A DNA stretch of 43,595 nucleotides, from contig NZ_JAGKJK010000030.1 of assembly GCF_020329435.1 (NCBI RefSeq), forward strand, positions 1 to 43,595, read 5' to 3'. Positions within the stretch are counted from its first letter, which is position 1. Every line of letters begins with the position of its first letter. The translations under genes and the position numbers were made by a program. Of the stretch, positions 8,450 through 17,135 are shown piece after piece. Source of the stretch: Bradyrhizobium hereditatis. Lineage in GTDB: Bacteria > Pseudomonadota > Alphaproteobacteria > Rhizobiales > Xanthobacteraceae. The notes beneath the pieces were generated by a model, which was not told the origin of the DNA, did not search any database, and saw only the letters and a list, made by a program, of their open reading frames with translations.

Positions 8450-9210
8450 GGCTGGCTCGCGATTTTTTGGCGGCCGCGGTCCATCGCGGCGCGCATCTGC
8501 CGCACGGTCTCGGGCAGGCCGACGAACAGCGCCTCTCCCATCATGAAGTAGCCGATGTTGAGTTCGGCGATTTCCGGCAGCGCGGAAATCGTCTCGGCCG
8601 TCTGATAGTCGAGCCCGTGGCCGGCATGGACCTCCAGCCCGGCGGCGCGCCCCAAGGCGGCGCCCTTCACGATCCGCTGCCATTCCGCCTCGGCCTTCGC
8701 GGCATGTCCGTCGACCACGGCGTCGCACCAGCTTCCAGTGTGGATCTCGATGACGGGGGCGCGCAGCTTCGCCGCCATCTCGATCTGGCGGGGGTCGGCC
8801 GCGATGAACAGTGACACCCTGATGCCGGCATCGTTGAGCCGCGCGATGAACGGCGCCAGCGCGTTGTGCTGGCCGACGACGTCGAGCCCGCCTTCGGTAG
8901 TGAGTTCTTCGCGGCGCTCCGGCACGAGGCACACCGCATGGGGCTTGGTCGCCAGCGAGATCCGCAGCATGTCATCGGTTGCGGCCATCTCGAAATTCAG
9001 CGGCTTAGATATCTCGGCCTTCAGGCGGGCCATGTCGCTGTCGCGGATGTGGCGGCGGTCCTCACGCAGATGCGCAGTGATGCCGTCGGCGCCCGCCTCG
9101 ATCGCGGCGAGCGCGGCGCGCACCGGATCCGGCCGCTCGCCGCCCCGCGCATTGCGCAAGGTGGCGACGTGGTCGACATTGACGCCGAGACGCAGCGGGG
9201 GAACGGGCAT
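8446..9210 (-). CDS. pdxJ: Pyridoxine 5'-phosphate synthase
   Basis: A 254-residue TIM-barrel enzyme that condenses 1-deoxyxylulose 5-phosphate with 3-amino-2-oxopropyl phosphate in vitamin B6 synthesis. It opens with LRLGVNVDHVATLRNARGG, the PdxJ signature, and has ITAHLREDRRHI and EVHAGHGLDY further on. The start at 9210 is the ATG directly before the conserved sequence. It heads the operon, and acpS follows with a 4-base overlap. Confidence 0.95.
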   Translation of the reverse strand: MPVPPLRLGVNVDHVATLRNARGGERPDPVRAALAAIEAGADGITAHLREDRRHIRDSDMARLKAEISKPLNFEMAATDDMLRISLATKPHAVCLVPERREELTTEGGLDVVGQHNALAPFIARLNDAGIRVSLFIAADPRQIEMAAKLRAPVIEIHTGSWCDAVVDGHAAKAEAEWQRIVKGAALGRAAGLEVHAGHGLDYQTAETISALPEIAELNIGYFMMGEALFVGLPETVRQMRAAMDRGRQKIASQP

Positions 9211-9279
9211 AATGGTCTCACAAACTGGCTTGCGGGCCGAGAATAGCACAGATGTCATGCGCGGGCGTGACCTGCGCAT

Positions 9280-9352
9280 CCATGAGAAGGATGGATTGCC
9301 GGGTCGTTTGGTGCAAGGGACGCGCTTCGCGCTTTTGCCCGGCAATGACGAT
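9280..9352. repeat. Intergenic palindrome of the GGATTGCCGGGTC type
   Basis: ATTGCCGGG (9295-9303) and CCCGGCAAT (9338-9346) are inverted arms, with an inner GACGCGCTTCGCGC hairpin between them. It sits between the pdxJ start and the rsh stop, ending a few bases from the latter. Confidence 0.65.
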
Positions 9353-9357
9353 ACCGG

Positions 9358-11652
9358 TTATCCATTGACGCGCTCGACCTTGGCGACGACGGCCTTGGCG
9401 CGCAACTGGGCGATAATTGCACTGAGATGCTTGAGGTCGTAGACCTCGAGGTCGATGGTCAGCTCGGTGAAATCGGGCGAGCGGCGCGACATACTGATAT
9501 TGTCGATATTGCCGTCGTGCTCGGCGATCACGGTCGCGACCTGGGCAAGGCTGCCGGGCTCGTTGACGTTGTGGACGAGGATGCGCGCCGGGAAACGCTG
9601 CGGCATGGATTCGTCGATATCCCAGCGCACGTCGAGCCAGCGCTCCGGCTCCTCCTCGAAATCCTTCAAGGCCGGAGACTGGATCGGATAGATCGTGATC
9701 CCCTCGCCCGGCGTGACGATACCGACGATGCGGTCGCCCGGCACGGCGCCGCCGTTCGGCGCGAACTTCACCGGCAGATCGGAATTGATGCCGCGCACCG
9801 GAATGACGGAGGTAGAGCGCGCCGGATGCGGCTCCGACTTCAGCTTCAATTTCACCGCGAGGCTCTTCTTGGCAGCCCCATACTTCACGAGTCGCTCTTC
9901 CTTGTAGTCCGGATACATGGCGCGGGCGACGTCGGAGGCCTTCAGCTCACCACGCCCGACGGAAGCCATCACATCCTCGATCGAGGCGCGCGCCAGCCGC
10001 GGCAGCGCGCCCTTCAGCTTGTCGTCGGCATATTCGATCTTGGCGCGGGCAAACAGGCGGTCGACGATGCGGCGGCCGAGGCCCGCATATTGATCGCGCA
10101 CCGCAGCGCGGGTCGCGCGCCGGATCGCCGCGCGAGCCTTGCCGGTGACCGCGAGCGATTCCCAGGCAGACGGCGGCGCAGATTGCGCCTTCGAGGTCAG
10201 GACCTCGACCTCGTCGCCATTCTGCAGCTCGGACGACAACGGCGCGAACTTGCCGTTGATCTTGCAGCCGACCGCCGAATTGCCGACGTCGGTATGCACG
10301 GCATAGGCGAAGTCGATCACATTGGCCTGGCGCGGCAGCGCAATCAGCTTGCCCTTCGGCGTGAAGCAGAACACCTGGTCGTGGAACAGTTCCAGCTTGG
10401 TGTGTTCCAGAAACTCCTCCGGATTGGCGCTCTCGGAGAGAATGTTGATGGTATGACGCAGCCAGGCAAAGGCGTTGGATTCGTGCTTGAGCCGCTCGGT
10501 CGGCGAACCCATGCCGTCCTTGTAGAAGGCGTGCGCGGCGATGCCGAACTCGGCGATCTGGTTCATCTCCTCGGTGCGGATCTGCAGCTCGACGCGCTGG
10601 TTGCCGGGGCCGATCACGGTGGTGTGCAGCGAGCGGTAGTCATTCTGCTTCGGCGTCGAGATGTAATCCTTGAAGCGTCCGGGCACCACCGGCCAAGTGG
10701 TGTGCACGACGCCGAGCGCGCGGTAACAGGCCTCGACATCGGTCAGGATGATGCGAAAGCCGTAGATGTCGGACAATTGCTCGAAGCCGACCGACTTCCG
10801 CTCCATCTTGGTCCAGATCGAGAACGGCTGCTTGCGGCGGCCATAGACGCGCGCGGTGATGCCGTTCTTCTGCAGGTTCTTGGAAAGCTGGCTTTCAATC
10901 TCGCCAATCAGGTTGCGGTTGCGGTCGGCAAGCGCGTCGAGCCGCTGCTTCACCACCGCGTAGGCTTCGGGATCGAGCACGCGGAAGGACAGATCGTCCA
11001 GTTCCTCGCGCATCTCGTGCATACCCATGCGACCGGCGAGCGGCGCATAGATGTCCAGGGTCTCCTCGGCGATGCGGCGGCGCGAGGCGTGCGGCACGAA
11101 TTCCAGCGTGCGCATGTTGTGCAGACGGTCGGCGAGCTTGATCAGGAGCACCCTGACGTCATCGGCGATCGCCAGCAAGAGCTTGCGCAGGTTCTCGGCC
11201 TGCTTGGCCTCGCGCGAGACCAACTCGAGGCGCTTCAGCTTGGTGAGGCCCTCCACCAGCGCGCCGATCTCGTGGCCGAAAATGTTGTCGATCTCGGCCC
11301 GCGTCGCCTCGGTATCCTCGATCGTGTCGTGCAGCAGCGCGGCGACAATGGTGGCGTCGTCCAGCTTGAGGTTGGTCAGGATCGCCGCAACCTCGAGCGG
11401 GTGCGAGAAATAGGGATCACCGGAGGCGCGCGTCTGCGTTCCGTGCGCCTTCATGGCGTAGACATAGGCCCGGTTGAGCAGGTCTTCGTTGGTATCAGGG
11501 TTATACGAGCGGACGCGTTCGACCAGGTCGTATTGCCGCATCATGCGCGAGCGCGGCGATTTCGGCCTCTCGGCCACGGGCGAGGCCGGCGCGACCGCGA
11601 CCCCGCCGGTTGCGGCCTGCATCTGCCGGGAGCTGCGGCGCCAGTACGCCAT
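9358..11652 (-). CDS. rsh: Bifunctional (p)ppGpp synthetase/hydrolase (RelA/SpoT homologue)
   Basis: 764 residues in the long RSH order: HD hydrolase, synthetase, TGS, helical region, ACT. The hydrolase motif HDTIEDTEAT lies near 108-117. The synthetase domain includes RFKDYISTPKQNDYRSLHTT and VELQIRTEE, so both activities look intact. TGS starts near VFCFTPKGKLIALP, and ACT is at the C-terminus. ATG 11652 is preferred because AGAAGG lies about 11 bases upstream; a GTG at 11673 would add seven residues. It is the single long RSH expected in Rhizobiales. An intrinsic terminator separates it from rpoZ. Confidence 0.93.
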   Translation of the reverse strand: MAYWRRSSRQMQAATGGVAVAPASPVAERPKSPRSRMMRQYDLVERVRSYNPDTNEDLLNRAYVYAMKAHGTQTRASGDPYFSHPLEVAAILTNLKLDDATIVAALLHDTIEDTEATRAEIDNIFGHEIGALVEGLTKLKRLELVSREAKQAENLRKLLLAIADDVRVLLIKLADRLHNMRTLEFVPHASRRRIAEETLDIYAPLAGRMGMHEMREELDDLSFRVLDPEAYAVVKQRLDALADRNRNLIGEIESQLSKNLQKNGITARVYGRRKQPFSIWTKMERKSVGFEQLSDIYGFRIILTDVEACYRALGVVHTTWPVVPGRFKDYISTPKQNDYRSLHTTVIGPGNQRVELQIRTEEMNQIAEFGIAAHAFYKDGMGSPTERLKHESNAFAWLRHTINILSESANPEEFLEHTKLELFHDQVFCFTPKGKLIALPRQANVIDFAYAVHTDVGNSAVGCKINGKFAPLSSELQNGDEVEVLTSKAQSAPPSAWESLAVTGKARAAIRRATRAAVRDQYAGLGRRIVDRLFARAKIEYADDKLKGALPRLARASIEDVMASVGRGELKASDVARAMYPDYKEERLVKYGAAKKSLAVKLKLKSEPHPARSTSVIPVRGINSDLPVKFAPNGGAVPGDRIVGIVTPGEGITIYPIQSPALKDFEEEPERWLDVRWDIDESMPQRFPARILVHNVNEPGSLAQVATVIAEHDGNIDNISMSRRSPDFTELTIDLEVYDLKHLSAIIAQLRAKAVVAKVERVNG

Positions 11653-11856
11653 CACTTCACTGCCTTCTTCCACCAGACCCGGAGCCGGGTCCCGCCATCT
11701 ACGTATCTAATGCGTTTTCGAACGGCGATGCACGCCGCCCGGGCCGCAAACGGTTCAATTTCGCTTGGGCCGGCGGCCGTCCAGCGTCCAATCGGCCCTG
11801 CGTGTCAGCCGATGTCGACCGCGCCGCACAAGGACGCATTGTAACCACCAAAATGT

Positions 11857-11892
11857 CAACAAAAGCAAAGGCCCGGACGGATGTCCGGGCCT
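11857..11892 (-). terminator. Intrinsic terminator of rpoZ
   Basis: A perfect 10-bp stem (AGGCCCGGAC 11869-11878 with GTCCGGGCCT 11883-11892) has a 4-base loop. In the minus-strand transcript it is followed by a T-rich tract (TTGCTTTTGTTGAC). It lies 43 bases after the rpoZ stop and before the rsh start. Confidence 0.8.
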
Positions 11893-11934
11893 CTGGCAAA
11901 TCGGGAGTTTTGGGAAGTTCCGGAACGTTCCGGA

Positions 11935-12327
11935 CTATTCGTCCTCTTCGGGCTGCTCTTCCGGCGGCGCCAGGCCTTCCAGGCCCTTGAGGAGCTCTTC
12001 CTCGGTCATGCGCTCGACCGCCACCTCGGTGTCGTCGGCATCGACGCTGGCGCCGGCCGAGCCGATCAGCGGCACGGTATCGGGCTCTGGCTCGTCGACC
12101 TCGACGAATTTCTGCAGGGAATGCACCAGCTCCTCGCGGAGGTCTTCCGGGGAAATCGTGGACTCGGCGATCTCCCGCAGCGAAACGACTGGATTCTTGT
12201 CGTTGTCGCGATCAACCGTGAGTTGTGACCCGGACGAGATCATGCGGGCGCGATGCGCCGCCAGCAGCACCAGGTCGAATCGGTTGTCGACCTTATCAAT
12301 GCAATCTTCCACGGTGACGCGCGCCAT
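11935..12327 (-). CDS. rpoZ: RNA polymerase omega subunit
   Basis: 130 residues. MARVTVEDCIDKVDNRFDLV and the following AAHRARMI segment are the conserved omega core that binds the beta' subunit C-terminus. In many proteobacteria the omega-beta' interface is also a ppGpp site. The acidic tail (EEQPEEDE) is common in Rhizobiales. ATG 12327 is chosen because it starts the conserved sequence; 12354 would add nine unrelated residues. It is adjacent to rsh, as rpoZ-spoT is in enterics, but here a terminator intervenes. Confidence 0.95.
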   Translation of the reverse strand: MARVTVEDCIDKVDNRFDLVLLAAHRARMISSGSQLTVDRDNDKNPVVSLREIAESTISPEDLREELVHSLQKFVEVDEPEPDTVPLIGSAGASVDADDTEVAVERMTEEELLKGLEGLAPPEEQPEEDE

Positions 12328-12680
12328 AGACTGTCGCTCCGTTAATGGGGCCAAATATGTCTGATATGGGCGCTAGTTATAGCCCCGATGGGGGTTTCGC
12401 AAGCCCAAACTTGTGATTTGCGTTCCCAAGGGGCTCTGATACGCCAGTTCCGGGGGCCACGCGGGCCGGAGCGTCCAGACGCGGCAAGGTTGCTGTACAG
12501 GACAAGCAAATCTCTTCATTGCACTGTCAAAAGTATAGGTTTTTCGCCCTCGCCTCACCATAATTGCAGTGGTGACTGTCGTGGGGCACGATTCACCGAA
12601 CTTTAGGCAACCGAACTGGAAAGTGCGCGCGGCGTTAGCCGCTGCGCTAGAAAAGCTAACCACAACGTGAGAACCGATTG
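12328..12680. other. Divergent intergenic region, rpoZ / NYN-domain gene
   Basis: This 353-base stretch has no supported gene. It must hold the promoters of both divergent genes. A candidate rpoZ promoter is listed separately. No convincing RNA gene or riboswitch fold was seen by eye. Confidence 0.6.
12377..12403 (-). promoter_or_regulatory. Candidate promoter of rpoZ
   Basis: On the minus strand CTTGCG (12403-12398) and CTATAA (12382-12377) are 15 bases apart, about 50 bases upstream of the rpoZ start. They resemble alphaproteobacterial sigma-70 boxes, but the spacing is short. A GGGGTTTCGC-type palindromic spacer separates them. Confidence 0.3.
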
Positions 12681-13310
12681 ATGTCACCAGCTTCCAACAA
12701 GATTGCGCTATTCATTGATGGCGCCAACCTATACGCAACGGCCAAGACGCTCGGCTTCGACATCGATTACAAGCGCCTTCTCAAGGAATTTCAGAGCCGA
12801 GGGACGCTGTTGCGTGCGTTCTACTACACGGCGATCATTGAGGATCAGGAATACTCGTCGATCCGCCCGCTGATCGACTGGCTCGACTACAACGGCTACA
12901 CCGTCGTCACCAAGGCAACCAAGGAGTTCATCGACGCTTCCGGCCGCCGCAAGGTGAAGGGCAACATGGACATCGAACTCGCCGTCGATGCCATGGAACT
13001 CGCCGAGCATATCGACCAGATGGTGCTGTTCTCGGGCGACGGCGACTTCCGCTCGCTGGTTGAAGCAGTGCAACGCCGAGGCGTTCGCGTTACGGTCGTT
13101 TCGACCATTTCGAGTCAACCGCCGATGATCGCCGACGAGCTGCGCCGCCAGGCCGATGTCTTTACCGATCTCGTCGAACTGCAGTCAAAATTGGGCCGCG
13201 ATCCCTCCGAGCGCCCGGCCCCGCGCGAGCCGCGCCATCATTCTCCGCAATTCCTGCAGCGCGCTACCACGGTGGCGCCGCGCGGCGGGGACGACGAATT
13301 CGACGATTGA
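12681..13310 (+). CDS. NYN-domain (LabA/DUF88 family) protein, putative RNase
   Basis: 209 residues. FIDGANLYATAKTLG near the start, GNMDIELAVDAMELA in the middle and LFSGDGDFRSLVEAVQRRG form the acidic PIN-like metal site of NYN domains (about 1-165). This fold cleaves RNA in characterised members. The C-terminal 45 residues are basic and low complexity (RDPSERPAPREPRHH). ATG 12681 is chosen over the TTG just before it. A strong terminator follows, so it is probably monocistronic. The substrate is unknown. Confidence 0.85.
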   Translation: MSPASNKIALFIDGANLYATAKTLGFDIDYKRLLKEFQSRGTLLRAFYYTAIIEDQEYSSIRPLIDWLDYNGYTVVTKATKEFIDASGRRKVKGNMDIELAVDAMELAEHIDQMVLFSGDGDFRSLVEAVQRRGVRVTVVSTISSQPPMIADELRRQADVFTDLVELQSKLGRDPSERPAPREPRHHSPQFLQRATTVAPRGGDDEFDD

Positions 13311-13332
13311 GAATGGGCCAGTACGCTGCTAG

Positions 13333-13371
13333 AGCCTCGGTTCTGAAACCAGAACCGGGGCTTTTTGTTTT
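13333..13371 (+). terminator. Intrinsic terminator after the NYN-domain gene
   Basis: A 12-bp stem with one G.T pair (GCCTCGGTTCTG 13333-13344, CAGAACCGGGGC 13350-13361) closes a 5-base loop. TTTTGTTTT follows. It lies 22 bases past the stop codon. Confidence 0.85.
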
Positions 13372-13445
13372 GGCGCGCATTGTTGACGAGGCCGGCATTT
13401 GCACCCGATCCGCGCCAGGCTGTCTTCCGGAAGTGTTTTCGACAC

Positions 13446-14102
13446 ATGACTAGCCTGCCCGCCCTCACTTCTGCCGAACCCGACCGCAACTGTCCGCTCT
13501 GCCCGAGGCTCGCCGAATTTCGCGCCGAGGCGCGCGCGAAGGAGCCTACTTGGCACAACTCGCCCGTTGCTTCATTTGGCGAAGCGACCGCGCAACTCTT
13601 GATCGTCGGCCTGGCGCCGGGCCTGCAGGGCGCCAACCGGACCGGACGCCCGTTCACCGGCGACTATGCCGGCGATCTCCTGTACGCGACCTTGCTCGAA
13701 TATGGTTTCGCGAAGGGCGTCTATCAGGCGCGGCCGGATGATGGACTGAAACTCATCGATTGCCGGATCAGCAATGCGGTGCGCTGCGTGCCGCCGCAGA
13801 ACAAGCCGCTACCCGCCGAGATCAGCACTTGCCGGCAATTCCTGGCGACGACAATTGCGACCATGCCAAAACTGCGCGCGATCGTGCTGCTCGGCCGGAT
13901 CGCGCATGACTCGACCCTGAAGGCGCTCGGCCTCCGCGGTGCCACCGCCCCCTTTGCGCACGGGGCCGTGCACAAGACGGGCAAAATCAAGCTCTACGAC
14001 AGCTACCACTGCTCGCGCTACAACACGAACACCGGCGTGCTAACGCCAAAGATGTTTCGTGATGTGTTTGCGGCCGTGCGCAAGGATCTGGATTCGTTGT
14101 AG
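13446..14102 (+). CDS. Uracil-DNA glycosylase, family 5 (UDGb) type
   Basis: 218 residues. Removes uracil and probably other deaminated bases from DNA. Motif A is GLAPGLQGANRTGRPFTGD, the family-5 form. The C-terminal active-site segment SYHCSRYNTNTGVLTP matches the HPS..NTxTGxLT pattern, with Cys where Pro is usual. Four cysteines in family positions (CPLC near the N-terminus, RC and TC around VPPQNKPLPAEIS) suggest a 4Fe-4S cluster. The start at 13446 excludes an unrelated 27-residue upstream extension that overlaps the terminator. Confidence 0.88.
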   Translation: MTSLPALTSAEPDRNCPLCPRLAEFRAEARAKEPTWHNSPVASFGEATAQLLIVGLAPGLQGANRTGRPFTGDYAGDLLYATLLEYGFAKGVYQARPDDGLKLIDCRISNAVRCVPPQNKPLPAEISTCRQFLATTIATMPKLRAIVLLGRIAHDSTLKALGLRGATAPFAHGAVHKTGKIKLYDSYHCSRYNTNTGVLTPKMFRDVFAAVRKDLDSL

Positions 14103-14110
14103 CCCTAAAC

Positions 14111-14209
14111 CCTCATGGTGAGGAGGCGCACAGCGCCGTCTCGAACCATGAGGCCCCGCAGGTGCCATTCATCCTTCGAGACGCCGCTGCGCGGCTCCTC
14201 AGGATGAGG
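14111..14209. repeat. Paired intergenic palindrome of the CCTCATGGTGAGGAG type
   Basis: A first hairpin-forming unit (14111-14153) begins and ends with CCTCATGG/CCATGAGG. A second (14170-14209) reads CATCCTTCGAGACGCC..CTCCTCAGGATGAGG. The pair lies directly downstream of the glycosylase gene. This family is frequent in Bradyrhizobium and Rhodopseudomonas. Confidence 0.75.
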
Positions 14210-14224
14210 TCTCTGAAAGGAGCT

Positions 14225-14303
14225 GTAGGGTGGGGCAAAGCGCCAGCGTGCCCACCATCAGAATCGCCGCAAACAACCGGTGGGCACGCTGCGCTTTGCC
14301 CAC
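14225..14303. repeat. Paired intergenic palindrome, GTAGGG family, copy 3
   Basis: GTAGGGTGGGGCAAAGCG (from 14225) and its inverted partner GGTGGGCACGCTGCGCTTTG (from 14279) flank a 22-base spacer. Same plan as the copies at 1316, 4626 and 14911 but with a GGCAAAGCG core. It ends 7 bases from the peroxiredoxin stop codon. Confidence 0.8.
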
Positions 14304-14309
14304 TTACAC

Positions 14310-14885
14310 TTAAGCGCGATTCTCTCGCAGCCACGCCAGCACATCTGCGGCATTACGGTCGGGCGGGAATACTGGATAGAACACGTGGCGGATGCGGCCG
14401 TCATCGATGATCAGCGCCAGCCGCTTGATCAGCGTAAGCCCGGCGACTTCCATGGTCGGCAAATTCAGCGCGCGGGTCAGCTTGAGCTTCTCGTCTGACA
14501 GCACCGGGAACGGCAAATGCAACCGTGAGGCCATCTCGGTCTGATAGGCATTATCCTGCGTCGATAAGCCAAACACCTGCTTCGCGCCGGCGGCTTTCAG
14601 ATCGGCAAAGAGATCGCGGAACGAGCAAGTTTGCGGCGTGCAGCCGCGTGCGCCGGGAATCATATCCCAATCGTCGACCAGGCTGATCTTGCCGGGCTCT
14701 CCCGTGCGCGGATAGGCGAAGACCACGGTACGGCCGGGAAGCTCTGATAGAGTCACCGAAGTATCGTCGGTGGCAAGCAGCGTGACCGGCGGGATCGCCA
14801 TGCCGACCAGATGCACCGCTCCGCCATCGTCCGCCGGCGCGGGGATCTTGCTCCAGTCGACTTCGAGCAGATTTTTTTGGTTCAT
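14310..14885 (-). CDS. Peroxiredoxin (AhpC/TSA superfamily, PrxQ/Bcp-like)
   Basis: 191 residues, thioredoxin fold, expected to reduce peroxides. The motif GCTPQTCSFRD places Cys82 and Cys87 as in Bcp (peroxidatic Cys and a resolving Cys five residues later). Between the strand VVFAYPRTGEPG and the Cys motif there is a longer segment than in Bcp, ending DDWDMIPGARG. It is downstream of smpB on the same strand, separated by a palindromic repeat. No signal peptide, so it should be cytosolic. Confidence 0.87.
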   Translation of the reverse strand: MNQKNLLEVDWSKIPAPADDGGAVHLVGMAIPPVTLLATDDTSVTLSELPGRTVVFAYPRTGEPGKISLVDDWDMIPGARGCTPQTCSFRDLFADLKAAGAKQVFGLSTQDNAYQTEMASRLHLPFPVLSDEKLKLTRALNLPTMEVAGLTLIKRLALIIDDGRIRHVFYPVFPPDRNAADVLAWLRENRA

Positions 14886-14910
14886 CTTCTGCCTCGTCAA
14901 ACCCCGGTGC

Positions 14911-15000
14911 CGTAGGATGGGTGGAGCGAAGCGATACCCATCAGCAAGGCAACCACAAATTCCGCTTCGATGGGTTTCGCTGCGCGCGACCCATCCTACG
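14911..15000. repeat. Paired intergenic palindrome, GTAGGA variant, copy 4
   Basis: CGTAGGATGGGTGGAGCGAA (14911 on) and its inverted partner ending CGCGACCCATCCTACG (to 15000) flank a 26-base spacer. It fills the whole gap between the smpB stop (15005) and the peroxiredoxin start. Confidence 0.8.
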
Positions 15001-15004
15001 ATTT

Positions 15005-15478
15005 CTATCCTCTCGCCCGCATCAGGCGGCCTTTTTCGCGGCTCCAGTCGCGTTTCTTGGCGCTCTCGCGCTTGTCGTGCAGCTTCTTGCCCTTGGCGAT
15101 CGCCAGCAAGAGCTTGGCGCGGCCGCGCTCGTTGAAATAGAGCTTTAGCGGGATCAACGTCATGCCTTCGCGATCGACGGCGCCCATCAGCCTGTTGATC
15201 TGCTTGCGGTGCAAGAGCAGCTTCCGCGGTCGCTTCGGCTCGTGGTTGAAGCGGTTGGCCTGGAGATATTCCGGAATATTGGCGTTGATCAGCCAGATCT
15301 CGCCGTTCTTGGAATCCGCGTAGGATTCCGCAATGTTGGTCTTGCCGTTGCGGATCGACTTCACTTCGGTGCCGGTCAGCGCAATGCCGGCCTCGATGGT
15401 GTCGTCGATCGCGTAATTGAACCGGGCCTTGCGGTTTTCGGCGACGACCTTGATGGGGCACTCGTTCTTGTCCGCCAC
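15005..15478 (-). CDS. smpB: SsrA-binding protein SmpB
   Basis: 157 residues. Binds tmRNA and brings it to stalled ribosomes for trans-translation. Recognisable stretches are ENRKARFNY, GTEVKSIR, EIWLINANIPEY and the basic tail KGKKLHDKRESAKKRDW. The start is a GTG at 15478 (VADKNECPIK); the longer upstream reading overlaps mscL. It lies 14 bases after mscL. The tmRNA gene itself was not found in this window. Confidence 0.93.
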   Translation of the reverse strand: MADKNECPIKVVAENRKARFNYAIDDTIEAGIALTGTEVKSIRNGKTNIAESYADSKNGEIWLINANIPEYLQANRFNHEPKRPRKLLLHRKQINRLMGAVDREGMTLIPLKLYFNERGRAKLLLAIAKGKKLHDKRESAKKRDWSREKGRLMRARG

Positions 15479-15492
15479 GTTAGTTCTTCTTA

Positions 15493-15906
15493 CTAGCTCT
15501 TCTTCAGGAGATCGCGGATCTCGGTCAGCAGTTCTTCCTGCTTGGTCAATTTCGGCGTCGCTGGCGCGGCCTCTTCCTTGCGCTTCAACTGGTTCATGAT
15601 CCGGATCACGATGAACAACACAAAGGCGATGATGACAAAATTCAGCGTCAGCGTGAGAAAGCTGCCCCAAGCCAGTACCGCGCCTTGCTTCTTGGCGTCC
15701 GCTAAATTGTTGGCCGTCACCGCCTTGGACAGCGGTGTAAAGTAGTTGGAGAAATCCAGACCGCCAGTGATCGCGCCAATGATCGGCATGATCACGTCGC
15801 CGACCAGCGAATTCACGATGGCGCCGAAGGCCGCGCCGATGATGACGCCGACCGCGAGATCGACGACATTGCCCTTCATTGCGAATTCGCGGAATTCCTT
15901 CAGCAT
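15493..15906 (-). CDS. mscL: Large-conductance mechanosensitive channel
   Basis: 137 residues. Opens under membrane tension to release solutes after osmotic downshock. The N-terminal amphipathic helix MLKEFREFAMKGNVVDLAVG runs into TM1, the periplasmic loop has FSNYFTPLSKAV, and TM2 is about 80-103. A charged cytoplasmic bundle ends the protein. GGAGAGG lies upstream of the ATG. It is in series dapA-mscL-smpB on the minus strand. Confidence 0.96.
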   Translation of the reverse strand: MLKEFREFAMKGNVVDLAVGVIIGAAFGAIVNSLVGDVIMPIIGAITGGLDFSNYFTPLSKAVTANNLADAKKQGAVLAWGSFLTLTLNFVIIAFVLFIVIRIMNQLKRKEEAAPATPKLTKQEELLTEIRDLLKKS

Positions 15907-15951
15907 GTTGGCCTCTCCTCTTCGTTCTCCAGGCGAAGTGAGGTGCCGCCT

Positions 15952-16842
15952 TTAGTTGATCAGGCCGGCATGCACCATGGCGCTGCGCACCGCAGCCCGC
16001 GTCGGCTCGGACACCGGTACCATCGGCAGCCGTAGCTTCTCATCGATCTTGCCAAGCAGCGAGAGCGCATATTTCACCGGCGACGGACTGGTTTCCATGA
16101 ACAAGTTCATATGGAGCGGCATCAGCTTGTCATGCACCTTCAAAGCGGTGGCGACATCGCCCTTCTGCCAGGCAGCGTGAAACTCCGAGCACAGCCTTGG
16201 CGCGACGTTTGATGTGACCGAGATACAGCCATGGCCGCCGTGGGCCATGTAGCCGATGACGGTGGCGTCCTCGCCGGAGAGCTGGTTGAACTCCTCGCCC
16301 ATCGCCGCGCGCTGCTGTGAGACACGTACCATGCTGGCGGTGGCGTCCTTGACGCCGGCGATGTTCTTCAACTCCCACAGCCGCTTCATGGTATCGACGG
16401 ACATGTCGATCACCGAGCGCGGCGGAATATTATAGATGATGATCGGGATGTTGATGGCGTCGTTGATCGCCTTGAAGTGCTGATACATGCCCTCTTGGGT
16501 GGGCTTGTTGTAATAGGGCGTGACCACCAGCACGGCGTCGGCGCCCGCCTTCTCGGCGTGTTGCGACAACTCGATCGCTTCCTTGGTGGAGTTCGAGCCT
16601 GCACCGGCGATCACGGGCACGCGGCCCTTGGCCTCCTCGATGCACCATTCGACCACGCGCTTGTGCTCGTCATGGCTCAAGGTCGGACTTTCGCCGGTAG
16701 TACCGACCGGCACCAGGCCATGGGTGCCTTCGGCGATCTGCCAGTTCACCAAGGCACGGAAAGCGCCCTCGTCGAGCGAGCCGTTTTTGAATGGCGTGAC
16801 CAAAGCGGTGAACGATCCCCGGAACTTTGTCTTGGCTGCCAT
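15952..16842 (-). CDS. dapA: 4-hydroxy-tetrahydrodipicolinate synthase
   Basis: 296 residues. Condenses pyruvate with aspartate semialdehyde, the first step toward diaminopimelate and lysine. The Schiff-base Lys165 is in GVKDATAS, the catalytic Tyr137 in IYNIPPRS, and GTTGESPTL (47-55) lines the site. GGAGG lies six bases before the ATG. It is divergent from the lytic transglycosylase gene, across about 290 bases. Confidence 0.96.
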   Translation of the reverse strand: MAAKTKFRGSFTALVTPFKNGSLDEGAFRALVNWQIAEGTHGLVPVGTTGESPTLSHDEHKRVVEWCIEEAKGRVPVIAGAGSNSTKEAIELSQHAEKAGADAVLVVTPYYNKPTQEGMYQHFKAINDAINIPIIIYNIPPRSVIDMSVDTMKRLWELKNIAGVKDATASMVRVSQQRAAMGEEFNQLSGEDATVIGYMAHGGHGCISVTSNVAPRLCSEFHAAWQKGDVATALKVHDKLMPLHMNLFMETSPSPVKYALSLLGKIDEKLRLPMVPVSEPTRAAVRSAMVHAGLIN

Positions 16843-17135
16843 GGACTTCCTCCAAACGCTTAAGAAACGGCACGACCGAAACTGGATTTCAATTCATATA
16901 GGGTCTGATGAGCGGGCGAAAGGGCTGTACCGTATGGTGCTAGCGCTTTGTTTCGACGTGCTTTCTTGGCGTGGGCCGAGGGTCTGCCTTGCTCGCAGTG
17001 TCGATAGCCGCGATTTTGCCGCGGTGATGGCGCAAACAGGGTCGCCCACGACGTTCTTAGCACTTTGTCCACATATTCCGAGAAATAGATCAAAGCCCCC
17101 CGCGATTGAATGATTCGCCGCCGCAGAGGAAAGCC

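Noticed and set aside
9427..11844. 805-residue plus-strand frame opposite rsh
   Set aside because: Antisense to a complete RSH protein with all domains; high-GC codon bias leaves such frames open.
12373..12687. 104-residue minus-strand frame upstream of rpoZ
   Set aside because: Crosses the divergent promoter region and has no conserved features.
16843..17135. Lysine riboswitch upstream of dapA
   Set aside because: No long structured leader recognisable by eye; the family is not typical of this group.
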